This document shows, piece by piece, positions 34,901 to 46,795 of a stretch of 64,000 bases of DNA. Where the stretch lies: positions 2,861,483 through 2,925,482 of the forward strand of contig JAJEKV010000008.1 of the NCBI GenBank assembly GCA_021234155.1. Reading direction: 5' to 3'. This DNA comes from Isoetes taiwanensis. Lineage: Eukaryota; Streptophyta; Lycopodiopsida; Isoetales; Isoetaceae. A program made the position numbers and the translations under genes. The notes under the pieces were generated by a model that saw only the letters and a program-made list of their open reading frames with translations, had not been told where the DNA came from and made no database searches. Each line of letters starts with the position of its first letter. Position 1 is the first letter of the stretch.

Positions 34901-36913
34901 GATTTCAACCCTATCAAAAAATCAAAATGAAACATCCAACAGGGCACATCTGGAGATCATTGTCGATGACTCTCCATTGTGTAGTCAACGAGATAGAAGC
35001 TTACAAGAAGACATGATGGTCTGCAGTTCCTCAGCCGCTCGTTCTCAAGAACAAGGGTTGCATAGGCAATTTGATCTAGAAATCCTTCAACCAACAACTA
35101 TGGCTTCTTTGCCTTTGAACTCGGATAGACACAGCAAAGATCTGATGTCATCGTCACATTTTGGCAAGGTTTTCAATGAATCACAGGTGTGTAAGTTGCT
35201 TCTCCCTGGCTGATGGAATGCATAGCTTCAGATTCTTTCTTTGTGCAGTTGCCCAGTGACAAAATTCGCTGATCTGTCTTGATGTTTCAGCTGCCATCTT
35301 CATCACCAGCTGTTATTACTTCGTTTCTCCCCTCAGCTGGATCAGGTGCCAGAGGCAATTCATCCGACACTACCTACCAGTCTCATAGTGAAATGCAAAA
35401 GTGGCCGAGGCCAGGTCGTTATCCTCCAGCAGCCAATAACAGTTATGGAATGGCACAAACAACCACATCAATGTCCAAAGGTGCCGATGTTGTAGGCGCT
35501 GCACCGACAATGCCTGAAACCCCCTCACCAAGTTGTATGCCTGCATTTCTCACACAGTATTCTCGTTCTGCAGCAGCTCCTCAATCCTCTGCTAATACAT
35601 TTACGCACCATTTGTTGGAAACAAGTACTAATACAAACCAAGGTCCCACTTCAGTTAGCCTAGCAGGTTTTCAGGATTCATCACTTCCTCCCTCAGAGTT
35701 GTTTGAGCAGGGACCTATGCTTATGGATAATGATGAAGAAGACCATAGGAGGCCCAATCAGTTTGCCATTATTCCAACCTCAAATCGTAATGATATTCAA
35801 AGAAGGGTAATGAGCAATGCATCTATTTCTGGAAGGTAAATACCTGACACTTGCCGATTGTTCGAATATTCAAGCTTTCTCACCTTACTATCTTTTTTTT
35901 CTACCAGAATAAATGATCCACCAAATACAAACTTGGCTACTAGTATCTTGGCTACTCAAATGCCACTTGAGTGTGTTGGAGCTAATGGTAATTCTTTTGG
36001 ATGTGAAACGGATCTTGCTCCTAACAAAGAGGTGTTCTCCCTTCAAAGGTGAGGTTGCTTTTATGTTGCCAACTGACCACCTTGTACCATTTTCTGTTTG
36101 TGATGTCTAATATTTGTTAGCAGGCGTCTACGTGTAGCACTTAATACCCTACTTAGAATAGGCGGCACTATGGAAGCAAACTTGATGAACTTTGAGCTGC
36201 CATCAACGGACATGGATGTGGTAACCTGCAGAAACAATTTTTTTACAATTATAATAAGAAAAATCCATCATTGTGACTAAGTGTCCTTTGTGTTTCCATA
36301 TGCAGGTGACTATATGTGAGAAGGTAAGATGTGCTATACCATTTGCATAAAGAGTTCTTTCCTACTAAAAGTTTCCCTCGATATAAATCATTGATGAACC
36401 CACCCATGTCCAATGACCAGAGATAGATGACCTGGCTTGGGTTCTTCTGTCCGTTTCTGCCTGTAAGTTATAACATATGGACATCCTTAGGATTTCCTCA
36501 CGAGATGATGGCTTTAGCTATGTTTTATCATGCCATTGTGAATAAAATGCACAAAATTTTAGCTTCCTTGCTTGTCCCCTGCAATAAACACAAAAATACA
36601 GACAGATATACCAAATTGCAGGAAAATTTAGTTCCCATTTCAGAAATGTAGTATCCTGCAATTGACACATTTGAAAATTGCAGACTAAAAATGCTGTGGA
36701 AATGAGATGGCGCACTTACGAAGAAGAGATTGCGAAGCTCAGGGCAGAATTGGCATATACATTTTCAGGAAATTACAGGTAATAATTGTAAGATTTTAGC
36801 ATACATGATATTAAAACTCAAGCCATTCACACATATCTGGTTCTTACCGAGTTAACAGAATGGGGCGTAGTATAACAGACAATTGGGGAGCCGCAATTGG
36901 TATTCAAAAATAA
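28901..36913 (+). CDS. MORC: MORC-family ATPase with CW-type zinc finger
   Basis: Nuclear GHKL ATPase; MORC proteins clamp and compact DNA and support silencing. Coding exons: 28901-29013, 29082-29241, 29324-29374, 29454-29543, 29812-29879, 29947-30073, 30145-30273, 30822-30910, 31838-31913, 31986-32075, 32868-32935, 33081-33189, 33265-33344, 33550-33631, 33716-33799, 33885-33977, 34042-34083, 34151-34303, 34797-35186, 35291-35835, 35908-36048, 36124-36220, 36306-36323, 36684-36778, 36859-36913. Joined they give 3045 nt, 1014 aa plus stop, all in phase. Residues 38-43 ELIDNA hold the catalytic Glu and Mg-binding Asn; 70-74 DNGCG and 100-107 IGKHGNGF complete the ATP site. Residues about 139-353 are the S5-like region with NYSIF, DYSLRAY and YHRNRLIK. 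CW finger at about 390-430 (W390, C393, C398, KW401, WYC419), with His430 where family members have the fourth Cys. Residues 445-545 and 966-990 are charged coiled coil; 569-950 is low-complexity linker. A ~30-aa S5 segment seen in animal MORC3/4 is missing after residue 275. ATG at 28901 gives the usual N-terminal length. Exon 34151-34303 could instead end at 34291. Confidence 0.9.
31027..31600 (-). mobile_element. LINE-like relic inside a MORC intron, antisense
   Basis: Minus-strand frames 31591-31328 and 31254-31027 look protein-like. The first contains KATIGKNGLPLERRQLKAL and, further on, WHVGMRKSGIQHLKDIF, which resembles the (W..G....DL/DI) motif in the C-terminal part of plant LINE ORF2 proteins. 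It lies in the 927-bp intron between MORC exons 30822-30910 and 31838-31913, exactly where one expected MORC exon is missing. No full element or target duplication is visible. The family call is tentative. Confidence 0.35.
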
Positions 36914-36938
36914 GATGCATATCAGTCTTCTTGTATAG

Positions 36939-37050
36939 AAAAGATGATCAAGAGGCTCCATCTGACATTTGGAAAGGCCAGGTGAGTTGTTCACCTACAG
37001 CTCATAAGATTTTGGCGGTGTGTCCAAGGCAACTGCAGCAGCTTCTGTAA
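36939..37050 (+). other. alternative MORC 3' exons
   Basis: After exon 36684-36778 the transcript could skip 36859-36913 and use 36939-36981, which has a good acceptor (ttgtatag), the right phase, a coding-like frame (KDDQEAPSDIWKGQ) and a perfect AG/GTGAGT donor. It could then join 37039 onward (QLL then stop at 37048-37050). Either end gives an in-frame protein of similar length. Transcript data are needed to choose, and both may be used. Confidence 0.45.
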
Positions 37051-37379
37051 CCCTACATATGTGGAACCGGGTATTCATCCATACCAAATTTAGAAATAGC
37101 TTCAAGATTTTGAAGCCTACGTATTAAATCAAGTTATGTAAATTTGTACAAAGGAAGTCCGGCATAATTATTAAGGTTTAATAGTAAGAGCTGACACATT
37201 CGGATCACAATGTATCTATAAATCACCTCAATCATGTTTGGCATAGTGCATGCCTTTCTTACCGTCTCGTGTTTTATTTGTTCTTATGAGCTGATAATTA
37301 AATATTGCTAATTGGAGAAATCTATTACCATTTATTAGTTTTAACAGAAAAACTACAAAATACCCTTCCCCCGAAACAG
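37051..37379. other. MORC 3' flank, no gene
   Basis: AT-rich sequence with no open frame of note. It probably includes the MORC 3'-UTR and poly(A) region, though no clear AATAAA stands out. Confidence 0.5.
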
Positions 37380-39705
37380 ATGGTTTGATGATGAATGTCA
37401 GAACTCCAGCATACCTCCCACAAGTCGATCACCTCCGCCCGCAGGCCATCGATCAATCGCTCCTTCCTCCAAGGCAAAAACTAAGACACCTCATGAGAAC
37501 GCCGACATGAGATGTTTGGTCTCACGGATGGCACCCCAAGACATTACGGAGAAGGGGTCTTGAGCAAGGCGCACAGCCGCGAGGGAACATCACCTCGAAC
37601 CAGTAAAATTTGATGCTGTGACTTCGACTCGCTCGGGAGGACACGATCCATCACAGAGATAGGCATGGCTCACGGTCATCACAGAAGGAGATGCTCCAGC
37701 ACGGGAGCTGGCGTCTAGCTAATGGGAGGCGGCGAGAATGAAATAGCATGCCGGAACCACGAAGGCCTCCATTGGGTACTGTCCTCCACGACATTATTCA
37801 ATAAAGCATTGCAAAAGGCTTCCCTCGCGGTGGACCCTTTAGTAGAGTTGTGACCATATGCAGAACCCTCAATGCCCGACCAACTATCGTACTATTATGG
37901 TGGGCTCTCCCTTAAAAGTGATGGTGGCATCCTTGGTATTGAAGGTACGATATGTGCCGGCGAGAGGAAGCCCAGGATGTCGAGCGAGGTTGGCCAGGCA
38001 TTCCACCATTGATCATGTATCTTCACTCTGCGCACATTGATTGAGATGGCGGAATCAAATAAAACCTATCATTGTTTTCATGGATTTCATAAAAGCTTGC
38101 AATCACGATTGCCGGGGCGTTGTGAGAGACCCGAGCTACTTGGCCGGTAAGAGGCCCCCTTGAGTTGCAGTCACGATTATATGACTATCAGCGTACTCAG
38201 GCCGTATCACATCGTCGGGACAACCGATAATCGATTAATATTGAGTCGTCGAGGTTGCCCCTCTCCCCACACTCTTTGGCCTATACATTGACCGGTTTGG
38301 AAGGTGCCTCTCTGAGCATGGAGGTCGCAGGCGCCATCAAGCAGGCTTTTTGTTATATCTTGGCTTGATGTCAACCTCTGCAGCCCTATACTCGAGGAGG
38401 ACATGCAACGTCACTGGATCTCTTGACACTTTTGCCCGATTCAGCATGCAGAATTAACTTAGCCAAAACTAGGTCTTTGCTAGTTTCATCATCCGTCAAT
38501 AAGGCTTCCCTCATTCACTTACGGGGACAAGATGTAAGATGGCTACGGCCTACAAGTACCAGGATCGAGTTCTCTACTACACCCATTGGGATATTGCCAT
38601 CGAGTTGCGGGTGCAGCGGGTTGGAAAGCACTATATGCCATGAGAACAAGCCACAAGGCGAGGATTATGCACAGGGGCCATCAGTCACACTTGTTTGGGC
38701 CTTGATCGAGCCGGTCCACTTTTGTATAGGGCAGAGTGTAGAGTCGGTGATATCCCTCCAACACTTGGAAAACACAAAGCGAGTGCGGAAAGACCTCTTG
38801 GCATAAGTCAGCAGGGTGAAGTCCGCGATTCCATACGGATCCTACTCCGGAGGCGAGGTTTCTACCCCTTCAGCGAAACGCATTAGAGCATATGTATCAT
38901 TTACTTCGAGAAGGTGGTAGCTATGGGTGATGCGTTTGCCCAACCTTGCTTTGGCCATGGCGACCGCGCTGAAAGCACAACTGGAAGGACAAGCAAACTC
39001 GATGGTTCTCCTGCTTCCAGGGTGTACAACAGAATCGTACATGTAAGGACAAAGAAAAGATCACAAAGCACTTAAGGCTGTACCTAGATGCTACTTTCGC
39101 CATAGCTCGGGATGCAGATGCTCACGGCCTTGCGTTAGGCTGGCATACTATCGAGGCTCAAGTCAACCCTAGGCTCACGAGGCCCAAGTACTTGTACACC
39201 CGGTTGCCCTTGAAAGAGCCTTGAGACTTACTTAAACGCTTCCATTCAGCCTTGGTGCCCATCGCCTCTGCATTGGGGAGCCAAGGCGTTAGGCTCGGGA
39301 AGCCACGAGAGCAAAGGCTTTGCGGTGTTGCCACCAGTGCCATTGAGGATGAATGTCAGCCTCCGAGATCTTGATTTGCCTTATCCGAGGCGGTATGTTC
39401 GTTACTAGTGCACAATAACCGTTGCATGAGTTGTTGAATCTGGCGTCGTTGAGTTTGTTAAAGTTAGCCACCTCTAAAGGCGGTTATAGATGCACGGACT
39501 TGATTTGTGTCCTCGGGGCGGTGTTTGTCCTATACAATTGTCTGATGCCGACATACTTGTGCACACTAAGGTTTTCCTCGAAAACCCTTGGGCGGGGTTT
39601 TAAAATCCTGTCCCGATGTCCTTCTTTGCTCTCTTTTATTTAGGTCCCATAGACGGTCGGTCTCCCGTGGATCTGCAAAAAATCTATTCTATTCTATTCT
39701 ATTCC
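37380..39705 (+). mobile_element. decayed LINE (non-LTR retrotransposon), plus strand
   Basis: The 3' half is recognisable across three shifting frames. ALYAMR at 38628-38645 is followed by ALIEPV and LLYRAEC at about 38705-38740, matching the (A..AL.....LF..L..P.LLYG.E.W) region after the reverse transcriptase in LINEs of seed-free plants. At 39315-39359, RLCGVATSAIEDEC recalls the C-terminal RxC..C....IEDE zinc-knuckle region. The element ends in a short UTR and an (ATTCT)n tail at about 39683-39705. The 5' part (37380-38500) is too decayed to name, so the left limit is uncertain. Many stops and frame breaks: it is dead. Confidence 0.55.
39683..39705 (+). repeat. (ATTCT)n LINE tail
   Basis: About four and a half tandem ATTCT units follow a 3' end containing gggttttaaaatcc and cccatagacggtcgg. 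The same 3' end with the same tail type appears inverted at 46505-46620, which shows that the pentamer tract belongs to the element and is not a chance microsatellite. Confidence 0.75.
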
Positions 39706-41444
39706 TTATGTTTTTGGACAAATTTCATGACATACCCCTGAGTTTTCATAATTTTTGTAGTGCCCTTGGTCAACGTATTTAGTATTTTGTATTATTGAAA
39801 ATTGTTCAAATGCCCTTAATACATTCGGGTCATAATACGTTTTATTTAATATATTTTAATTGGGTCATAATACATTTAACATAAAATGAACCATAATTCA
39901 TCGCATGCAATAAAAAAAACAACATTAGATAAGTTTTGTTACAGTCATCATCTCATCAAGTGACCTTAACCCACTAGTCCTCAGTTTTACATGGTCAGAT
40001 CTAATTTGGACCATCCATTTGACAGCTGTTACCAGCCAGTAATGTGCATGTTGCTCAGAATTTATGGAGACGTCTCGTAACACCCTAGGGTTTCCTCTGC
40101 CCTCCAGGCAAAAGTATCTTGGTGGTATCAAAAGCGGCGTCCAGGACATCTTGTGGCCTCATATAGCACCCCATGGCAGCTTGTTTAAGGTATTCTTGGT
40201 ACTAGCACACATGGTAATTAGGTAATCCAATAGAAATATGTAACAACTCCAACTAATAACAAGTGGAATACTATGATGAGATAAACAGTACATCGGTCTT
40301 GATCTAAGTCTTTGAGGCGCGTTTTTGATACCCACTAGCATACTTTTGCCCTTCTCGGCATTTGCTGCTTGTTATGTGGAACAGCAATAAGGAGCATATT
40401 CCTGCTCTAGAACGGAAGCTAGCTATTGGTAGCAGCGACTTGTTGCTGCTCCACAACGTCAAGGTAAGCAACAGAACTCGATCGAGATTCGGTGATGGTT
40501 TTCTAGGGCATTTTGGCACAAAGCTTCTGCATCTCAATCTTTGTTCATTTCTGGTGATGATGCTGCCGCGCAAAAGCGAATCTCAAGTTGCCATATAACG
40601 CCATAGCCACAGTGGGTGGGACATCGAGGCAACCATAGCGCAGCGCCAAGGTTTCACCGCGGTAATGTTGTACCAATTTGTCATTCTTGATTAGAATGGT
40701 CGCCACATGGCATCACTGTTGGATTAGCAGCAAGAAAATGCTTACCAACCCACGGTGATGACTTTATCATCCTCTAATTGCCTTCTAAACTACTTGAAGC
40801 CGTGGAGATTGTTTCCTATTTTCCAACATTTTTATAAAGCAATTTAGTAGGGTGGATGTTTTACCATAAAATTGAGGTTTTTCTTGTGAAAATATCCATT
40901 TAATTCTAATGATTTACTATGAAGTGGGATCTGTATTCATTATCAAATTTTGGCGATTTATGAAATTTCTTTAAGCGTCGCAGCATCCTAGTAAACCATC
41001 GAATCAGTTAAAAATGGTGGAAATATAGCAACTTCTGGGGTTTCACACCTTAAAGTCATCAGCGACCAGCATGGCGTAGCATAACACCCTAAGTTTCCTC
41101 GCCCCATACGTCATTTTAGCGGCTTAACGCTACCCGGTGTAGGGTCATGTCTATTGTGTTGCCTCTTTCTCGTAGGGCGAGGTCTGGCTATGGCGATTGC
41201 ATTTCCATTCAATTTCTAATGCTTCTCATTTTTTGAACAACTTCGGGATTCCGGATCTGCCCTGGTTTCACTCTTCTGGTGATTCCATTTCATGGAGTTT
41301 GAAACACATTTTGGATTCGATTTCAAGGATCTGATAGCCAGGTTTTTGTCTCAGATATCTTATGCTAATAAAAATTTATCAAAGTACCAATTTTAACAGG
41401 ATCTTTGCTTCACTGGAGATTTATCAGAACAGGGCTTCCCTTAC
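39706..41444. other. intergenic, no gene recognised
   Basis: Short frames only, up to 89 codons and overlapping on both strands. Two blocks near 40076-40100 and 41083-41105 share a taacaccct-a-g-tttcctc word. The stretch separates the LINE tail from the copia relic. Confidence 0.45.
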
Positions 41445-42659
41445 TAAACAAGTAAATAACAAGAGGAGTTGCATACACAAGATGATTAATTGATTACTTT
41501 AATCCTTTTCATTTAATACATATATCTTTCCTAAAAGCATTTAATAATAAGAAGATAGAGATGCTAATAATAAAGTATATCTAGATATTTATAATTGTGG
41601 GAGCCTAAGTGCACCAGAACTTTAGAGCAATCTTGGTCTCCGTCTAAAAACAAAATAGACCAAGGGTGCCAAACTCCAACAGCTACTTGGCATGATACAG
41701 TAGAAGTATTACTACCCGAGGCGGGAATTAGAATTTTAGGCCCTAAATGTTTTCTATTCAAATTAAGGTTGGCTAAACCTAAGAAAACAAAGTTAGATTT
41801 CTTTCTTGGCGAAATTTGATAAAATAAAAAGCCCTTTAATTATCTTCCCTTGGCTGAAATGTAAAATTTATATGACATAAAAATTTTTGATGTTGTGAAT
41901 TTACTATGGTCCCCTGACTAAAGTGCAACTATTTAACTCCAAACTTTGACGATTAGTACATGAATGACATTTGATTCAATATCTTTGCACACAAAAGCGA
42001 TAACAAGTTGTTCAAAAGTACAATTCATAAGGAACAAACAATATCGTTTGAAGGAACATGCATGTTTACGTTGAGGTCAAATGCATCCAAAATGGTGAAT
42101 TTGGGTGATAAAGCCCTTTGGGTCAACAATTGCACCAAGAAGAGCACTACTACATGGCAAAAGTAAATAAATGTAATATTCTTAAGTAGCATTTAGCCTA
42201 AACAACTTATAGATACAAATTTAAAATATATGATTTGGGGTAGTAATAGCGAATTCCTAAATGAAAGAGGTCCACACAGACCGTTGGCATGCTTCATTTG
42301 GGTAATCGGGGATTCTTCTAATCAACTTTAGAAAGCGATTCGATTACACCATCACGACAAACAATCAGGCTAAACTCTAAGCGTTGAAATTACTGCCGGT
42401 ATGCATTTAATACTTTCTGCCGAAAATTGCCTTTATTAGCTTTAGCCATGAAATTTGACTAAAGGTCTAAAAAGTAGCCGTTTGGTGCAACCTCTTTGTG
42501 CCACGCTGCGGGATGAACCCCCTCCCCTTTGGGTTTTGGGAAAACCTTGGCGATATCATCGACTAGCCAAGCATAATGATCACTCTCGAACAATTCCAAA
42601 GAGATAGAAAATTGAAGATGTTTCTTCGACCTAATGATTTCGTAAAGATATCACTTAAC

Positions 42660-43260
42660 CGCTAGAGTCAATCGGGGCAATACTCAGAACAATTGTTCTT
42701 TAGCTCCGACTTCACATAATGATAATGGACCTCGATGTGCTTAGATTTAGAGTGTAAGACTTCATCTTGAGACAAATTGATAGTACCACGAGTTTATCAT
42801 AATAGCAATGGGTTGCAATTGCACTTGTTGAAAACATTCCAACATTCTTAGCAACCAAACAAGTTCTGAAGCTCCTAAATAAGCGGCTGACATGCCTAAA
42901 CCGGGTTAGAATACGAGCTAACCTATGGCCCCTTTAGCAGAAACAAGAACTTGTCAAAAGAAAAAACAAGCCCCTAGAGTAGATCTCAAAGTGTCATTAT
43001 CTCCGGCCGAAGATCCCGACGCTCGGTATAACCATAAAGAGTAAAGAGAGAAGTATAGTGGTTGCTTTTCGTGAAAGGTCATGAATTGGAGCCGAAAATA
43101 CATCAAGGCTCAACAAGACTAGCATATGGAGACTGATTTCATCACGAAGTCTGGCGTATGTGACATGAAAGCAGTCTTGTCTCAAAAAAGAATTTTGGGT
43201 CAAGCTAAATAAAGTCATGACTAGTAGAACTATCCACCGTGAGTTCCACGGGTTCATGAG
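42660..43260 (-). pseudogene. copia RNase H relic
   Basis: Minus-strand sequence encodes, over more than one frame, the copia RNase H signatures: GD.DT.RST.G..FFF, then SAAYLGASELVWLLRML (the A.AEY.A...A..E..WL block) and the final SKHIEVHYHYV-like block. The upstream frame 43257-42997 lies where the end of the reverse transcriptase would be. Several frameshifts and stops are present. Confidence 0.6.
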
Positions 43261-45440
43261 ATATGAGGCTTAAGCAATTGGGCTGACAATTAGAGAAGTA
43301 TTTTATGGCCGGCCAAATACACTTGAGAAAAAAGAAAAGATCTTGTGTTTTCCATTTTTTGAGCAGTGTGTATATACTAAAGTCTTTATATATCGAGAAT
43401 ATAGGCAAGAACATCACGGCTTTTGTGCAGAAAGTGGAGAGTGTCAAACAACAAGTGTCTTTGAGAAGATGTATCAATCAATCATAGATTGGTGGCATGG
43501 CAGAGCTTCACCAAGAGTGATGTAAACTCTTTGTCATGGTTAGCATGGTGCTTTCGCTCGATCATAGAAAGCGAAGCGGAGGCTTTATATTATGTGCTTC
43601 ATCAACATTTTACCTTAATCGAACTTATGGAACATAGCTACCAATATCCAGAGCCATTTCGAGGATTTGATCTAAGCGCAACTCTCCCTCAAATCGTCTT
43701 CACTCTTTGGTAGCGACTGTTGCTTGTGCAAGGCATCCGCAAAGACAATGCTTTTGCGACTTCTATGGTTTTCTGCTTCCTTATGGATCGAGTTCTTCTA
43801 AATACAAAATAAGTAGAAGGGCGGCATAAAGCGGTTAAATTGGAACCAATGCCTAGAATGCGCAGAAGTAGATGGGAAATTATATGAAGAGCCCGGCCTG
43901 AGACTTATCCACGGCTATGTATATGCACGGCACATTTGTCGAATCGAGGCAGGGGAGTTTGGTTGCTTCACAACTGGTTACACTAGAACCTTAACATTAT
44001 GTGATGCAAGTCTTTTTGACCTTACTGAAAGCATTACTGCAAACACAAAATTACAAATCATATTTAGAAACACAACTATGTTGGGGTATGGACCTGGAAT
44101 TTGACTTTATTTCTTGGGTACAGGGCGGCTTAGCGGTGGTATTGAAGTCAAAAGGCTGGCTGGCGAGATGTTTTGTCGAGGGAAGTTGGCGGGACATGGC
44201 ATGTATCCATGTTTTAGGAGACGGTGGAAATGGTGGCTATCCAGAAGCAAAAGACGGTCTCAAATGATGGAACTTGACGCGGCGGGGTTGCGGAGCGCTC
44301 GCCCACGTCATGGCATAATGGTGCAAGTTTATGGAAATGATCAGGTGGTCAATCGTTTCTTTGCTACATCTTCAAATCGGTGGAGAGAGATGTTCTAACA
44401 CTTTTGGGCTATCGAAGAACAAGCGCTGGCCAGTCAAGTTAAATGGGGAATGACTTGTCTGAAAATGGAAGGAAATGTAACAAGAAGGTAACAAAGGGAT
44501 TGTCTTCTGCGGCTGCCTAAGCTTCTAGCGGAATCCGGGGATATTCGGGGGATCACTGGGGAACAGTAGTTTGATTTGTCGAGATAATGTAAGTGCACGT
44601 AGTACCCGAGATAAAAGGCTATGTTGCACCCACCTCTAAAGACCAATATGACGGTTTGCAAGAGGAAACAATCTGCTGACGGGATGAAATAGAGTTCTTG
44701 GTGAACCAAAGGATCTTGGTTAGATGGAGTTCACATGCAACCGGTCATTCACCTTTGGTAGATGCGGTTGAGCTTATCCGCCAATGATGTTTACGAAAGT
44801 ATCGCTTATGACAAGGGATAAGAGAAAGTGTGAATAAAAGGAAGAGTTATTAAATTTGGGATGTAGTGGCGAGCAAAGTAAAGGTGGTCGATAGTGGCGA
44901 GCGGTAATTCAAAGGAGGCATGTCAACTACACAATCAAAGAAGGTAAAAGTGTTACACAGTTAGCATAAAAGCGTGAACCGGCGCTTTTTGTCTAGACTT
45001 CATGCATTGGAGCAACAAGAAGCAATTTGTTCCTTACCGAGCACTTGTTCCTACATATACACTAAGGTGCTTGGGGAGGGATCCTTGGCTGATCTATGGC
45101 GTCCACAACCGATGTTTAGGATTCGTCTTTGGATGTTATTCTAGCTTAAGGTATTATTGTGGATAAATGTTATTTGTGTTTCATCTACTATTAGTATGTT
45201 ATAGCACTATTATAGTAAGCGTTGTTTGAGGTACTCAATCTAATTAATATTATTTGTTCACATTTATTTAGCTCTCTTTGAGCTTCAGTTGCCAATGTTG
45301 TTACCTAAAATTTTGTTTGCATATAATATTGATAGGTGAAAAGGCATTTTGCTTGGCGACAAAAACCACAAAAAATTACACTCACTGAGAACCAGAGCTT
45401 ATGGTATAACTTGGCTCTTGGCATGTTCCAAAACAAACTT

Positions 45441-46264
45441 TCAACCAATAAAATAAGTGGATGAATCCACCAACATAGCTTTGAGCTTCATAAACCATGT
45501 TATTATGAGCATGGTGTTTTCAAACAATTGACAAAGATGACAATTAGAGTCCTTATGATTGTGCTTTCCACAAAAGAACATACCGATCCTTATTGCATTA
45601 ACCGGGCAGCACGATTTGTGCCACCCAAAACCATCACTAGGATCATGTCGGCGAAAAAAATTCGTCCCAGGGATACATATTGCTTCTTTTAAACTTTTGT
45701 AATGCAACATAAAAGCCACTAAGCCATCACTAGGCTCTCCTAACCGTCGAGAACACAGCTAGATTTGTAAATGGGAGTTGGGTATTAGACGGCTGCCAGT
45801 GACCTCATGCTTCACTTTTCATGCGGAATCTTTCAATGATAAACATACACTTTCCAAAGCCGTCTTCTTTTATTAAGAAGAACGTTTTGACTATAGTGTC
45901 AAATCATGAGGGCATCGTTATACATTGTTCTACCAACTCTTTAGTTATCGATGATCGTCAATAGAATCACGTAACCCGTTGCTTTAAATTGTCATTTGTG
46001 GGAGATGCCACTTCTTGTTTATTAAAACTTCAAATAAATTTTGTCCGAAATACTCCCATACTTCATTGGCATGCTCATATACTTAGGCATCAACAGAATG
46101 GAGTCATGGGGCATAAAGCATCGTACTTACTCGAGCAACTGATCTTTCATCATCCCTTCTACTTCTTTACACCATGCTGCATCATCACCAGGGCCCTTGT
46201 GTCAAAGAACCCGGACATTGCTTTTGGGTTGCGGAGGGATGCGGCTCTAACTGACCATCAATAG
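45441..46264 (-). pseudogene. copia gag relic
   Basis: Part of the element above. Gag-like helices (WCKEVEGMMKDQLLE, then NEVWEYFGQNLFEVLINKK) precede an open frame at 45719-45441 that carries a CCHC-type knuckle. In the knuckle the first cysteine is replaced (MFFCGKHNHKDSNC in place of CxxC), so it would not bind zinc normally. The reading frame changes between the pieces. Confidence 0.6.
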
Positions 46265-46465
46265 CTATGGATTCCAGTACAATTTTCATCATGTTTTCCA
46301 TGCGTGATAACATGTCTATCAAACACATAGGCGTCCTTGTTCGATGCTCCCGCATTATGGAAAGCCGTTATATAAGTGCCATATTAAGCAGGTGAATAAC
46401 AAGTAAAATATGAGGAGTTGCATACGCAAATTGATTACTTTAATCCTTTTCATGCTTAATACATA

Positions 46466-46727
46466 TCGCGCCTGAAGACGCCGCCGCGCTCAACATAAGA
46501 ATAAGAATAGAATAGAATAAAATTGTTTTATAAATTACGAGAGCCACATCGGCCTATGGGATAATACCAACGATCCACATTCTGCGGATTAAAACCCGCC
46601 GAAGGTTTAATGACAAATAAGGCTGACGCTTGATGAAATGGTTGTTGGGGGCATATCTGGGCCCTCAAATCCAGTACTTCCTGAATGTATGATCCAAGTG
46701 AGTGCACCGAAGTCGTGCCCAGTATAA
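46466..46727 (-). mobile_element. LINE 3' end nested in the copia LTR-like repeat
   Basis: The right LTR-like copy is split between tacatatc (about 46467) and aagaagatag (about 46727). The insert, read on the minus strand, carries cgggttttaatcc, cccataggccgatgtgg, ctctcgtaatttataaa and an (ATTCT)n tail, the same 3' end as the LINE at 37380-39705. Only ~260 bp remain, a 5'-truncated insertion typical of LINEs. It dates the LINE activity as later than the copia insertion. Confidence 0.6.
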
Positions 46728-46795
46728 GAAGATAGAGATGTTAATAATAAAGTATATCTAGATAATTATAATTGTGAGGCCTAGAATGCCTCGAG

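Larger units (their letters stand above)
41445..46795 (-). mobile_element. decayed Ty1/copia LTR retrotransposon, minus strand
   Basis: LTR-like direct repeats lie at 41445-41615 and 46385-46795 (the latter interrupted, see next entry), sharing ggagttgcatac-caa, attactttaatccttttcat, aagaagatagagatg and taataaagtatatctaga. Between them, in canonical order on the minus strand, are gag (NEVWEYFGQNLFEVLINKK at about 46080-46006; zinc knuckle FFCGKHNHKDSNC at about 45573-45535), a largely unreadable middle, and the RNase H part of pol (GDNDTLRSTLGACFFF at about 43015-42968; then an SKHIEVHYHYV-type stretch, read across frames, near 42760-42700). Overall length, 5.35 kb, is normal for copia. Many stops and frameshifts make it inactive. 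No clear primer-binding site or 5-bp target duplication was found, so the LTR limits are approximate. Confidence 0.72.

Noticed and set aside
40121-40136. Primer-binding-site-like word (ggtatcaaaagc, close to the initiator-Met tRNA complement)
   Set aside because: No LTR ends upstream of it, no paired repeat is found, and no gag or pol follows on that strand.
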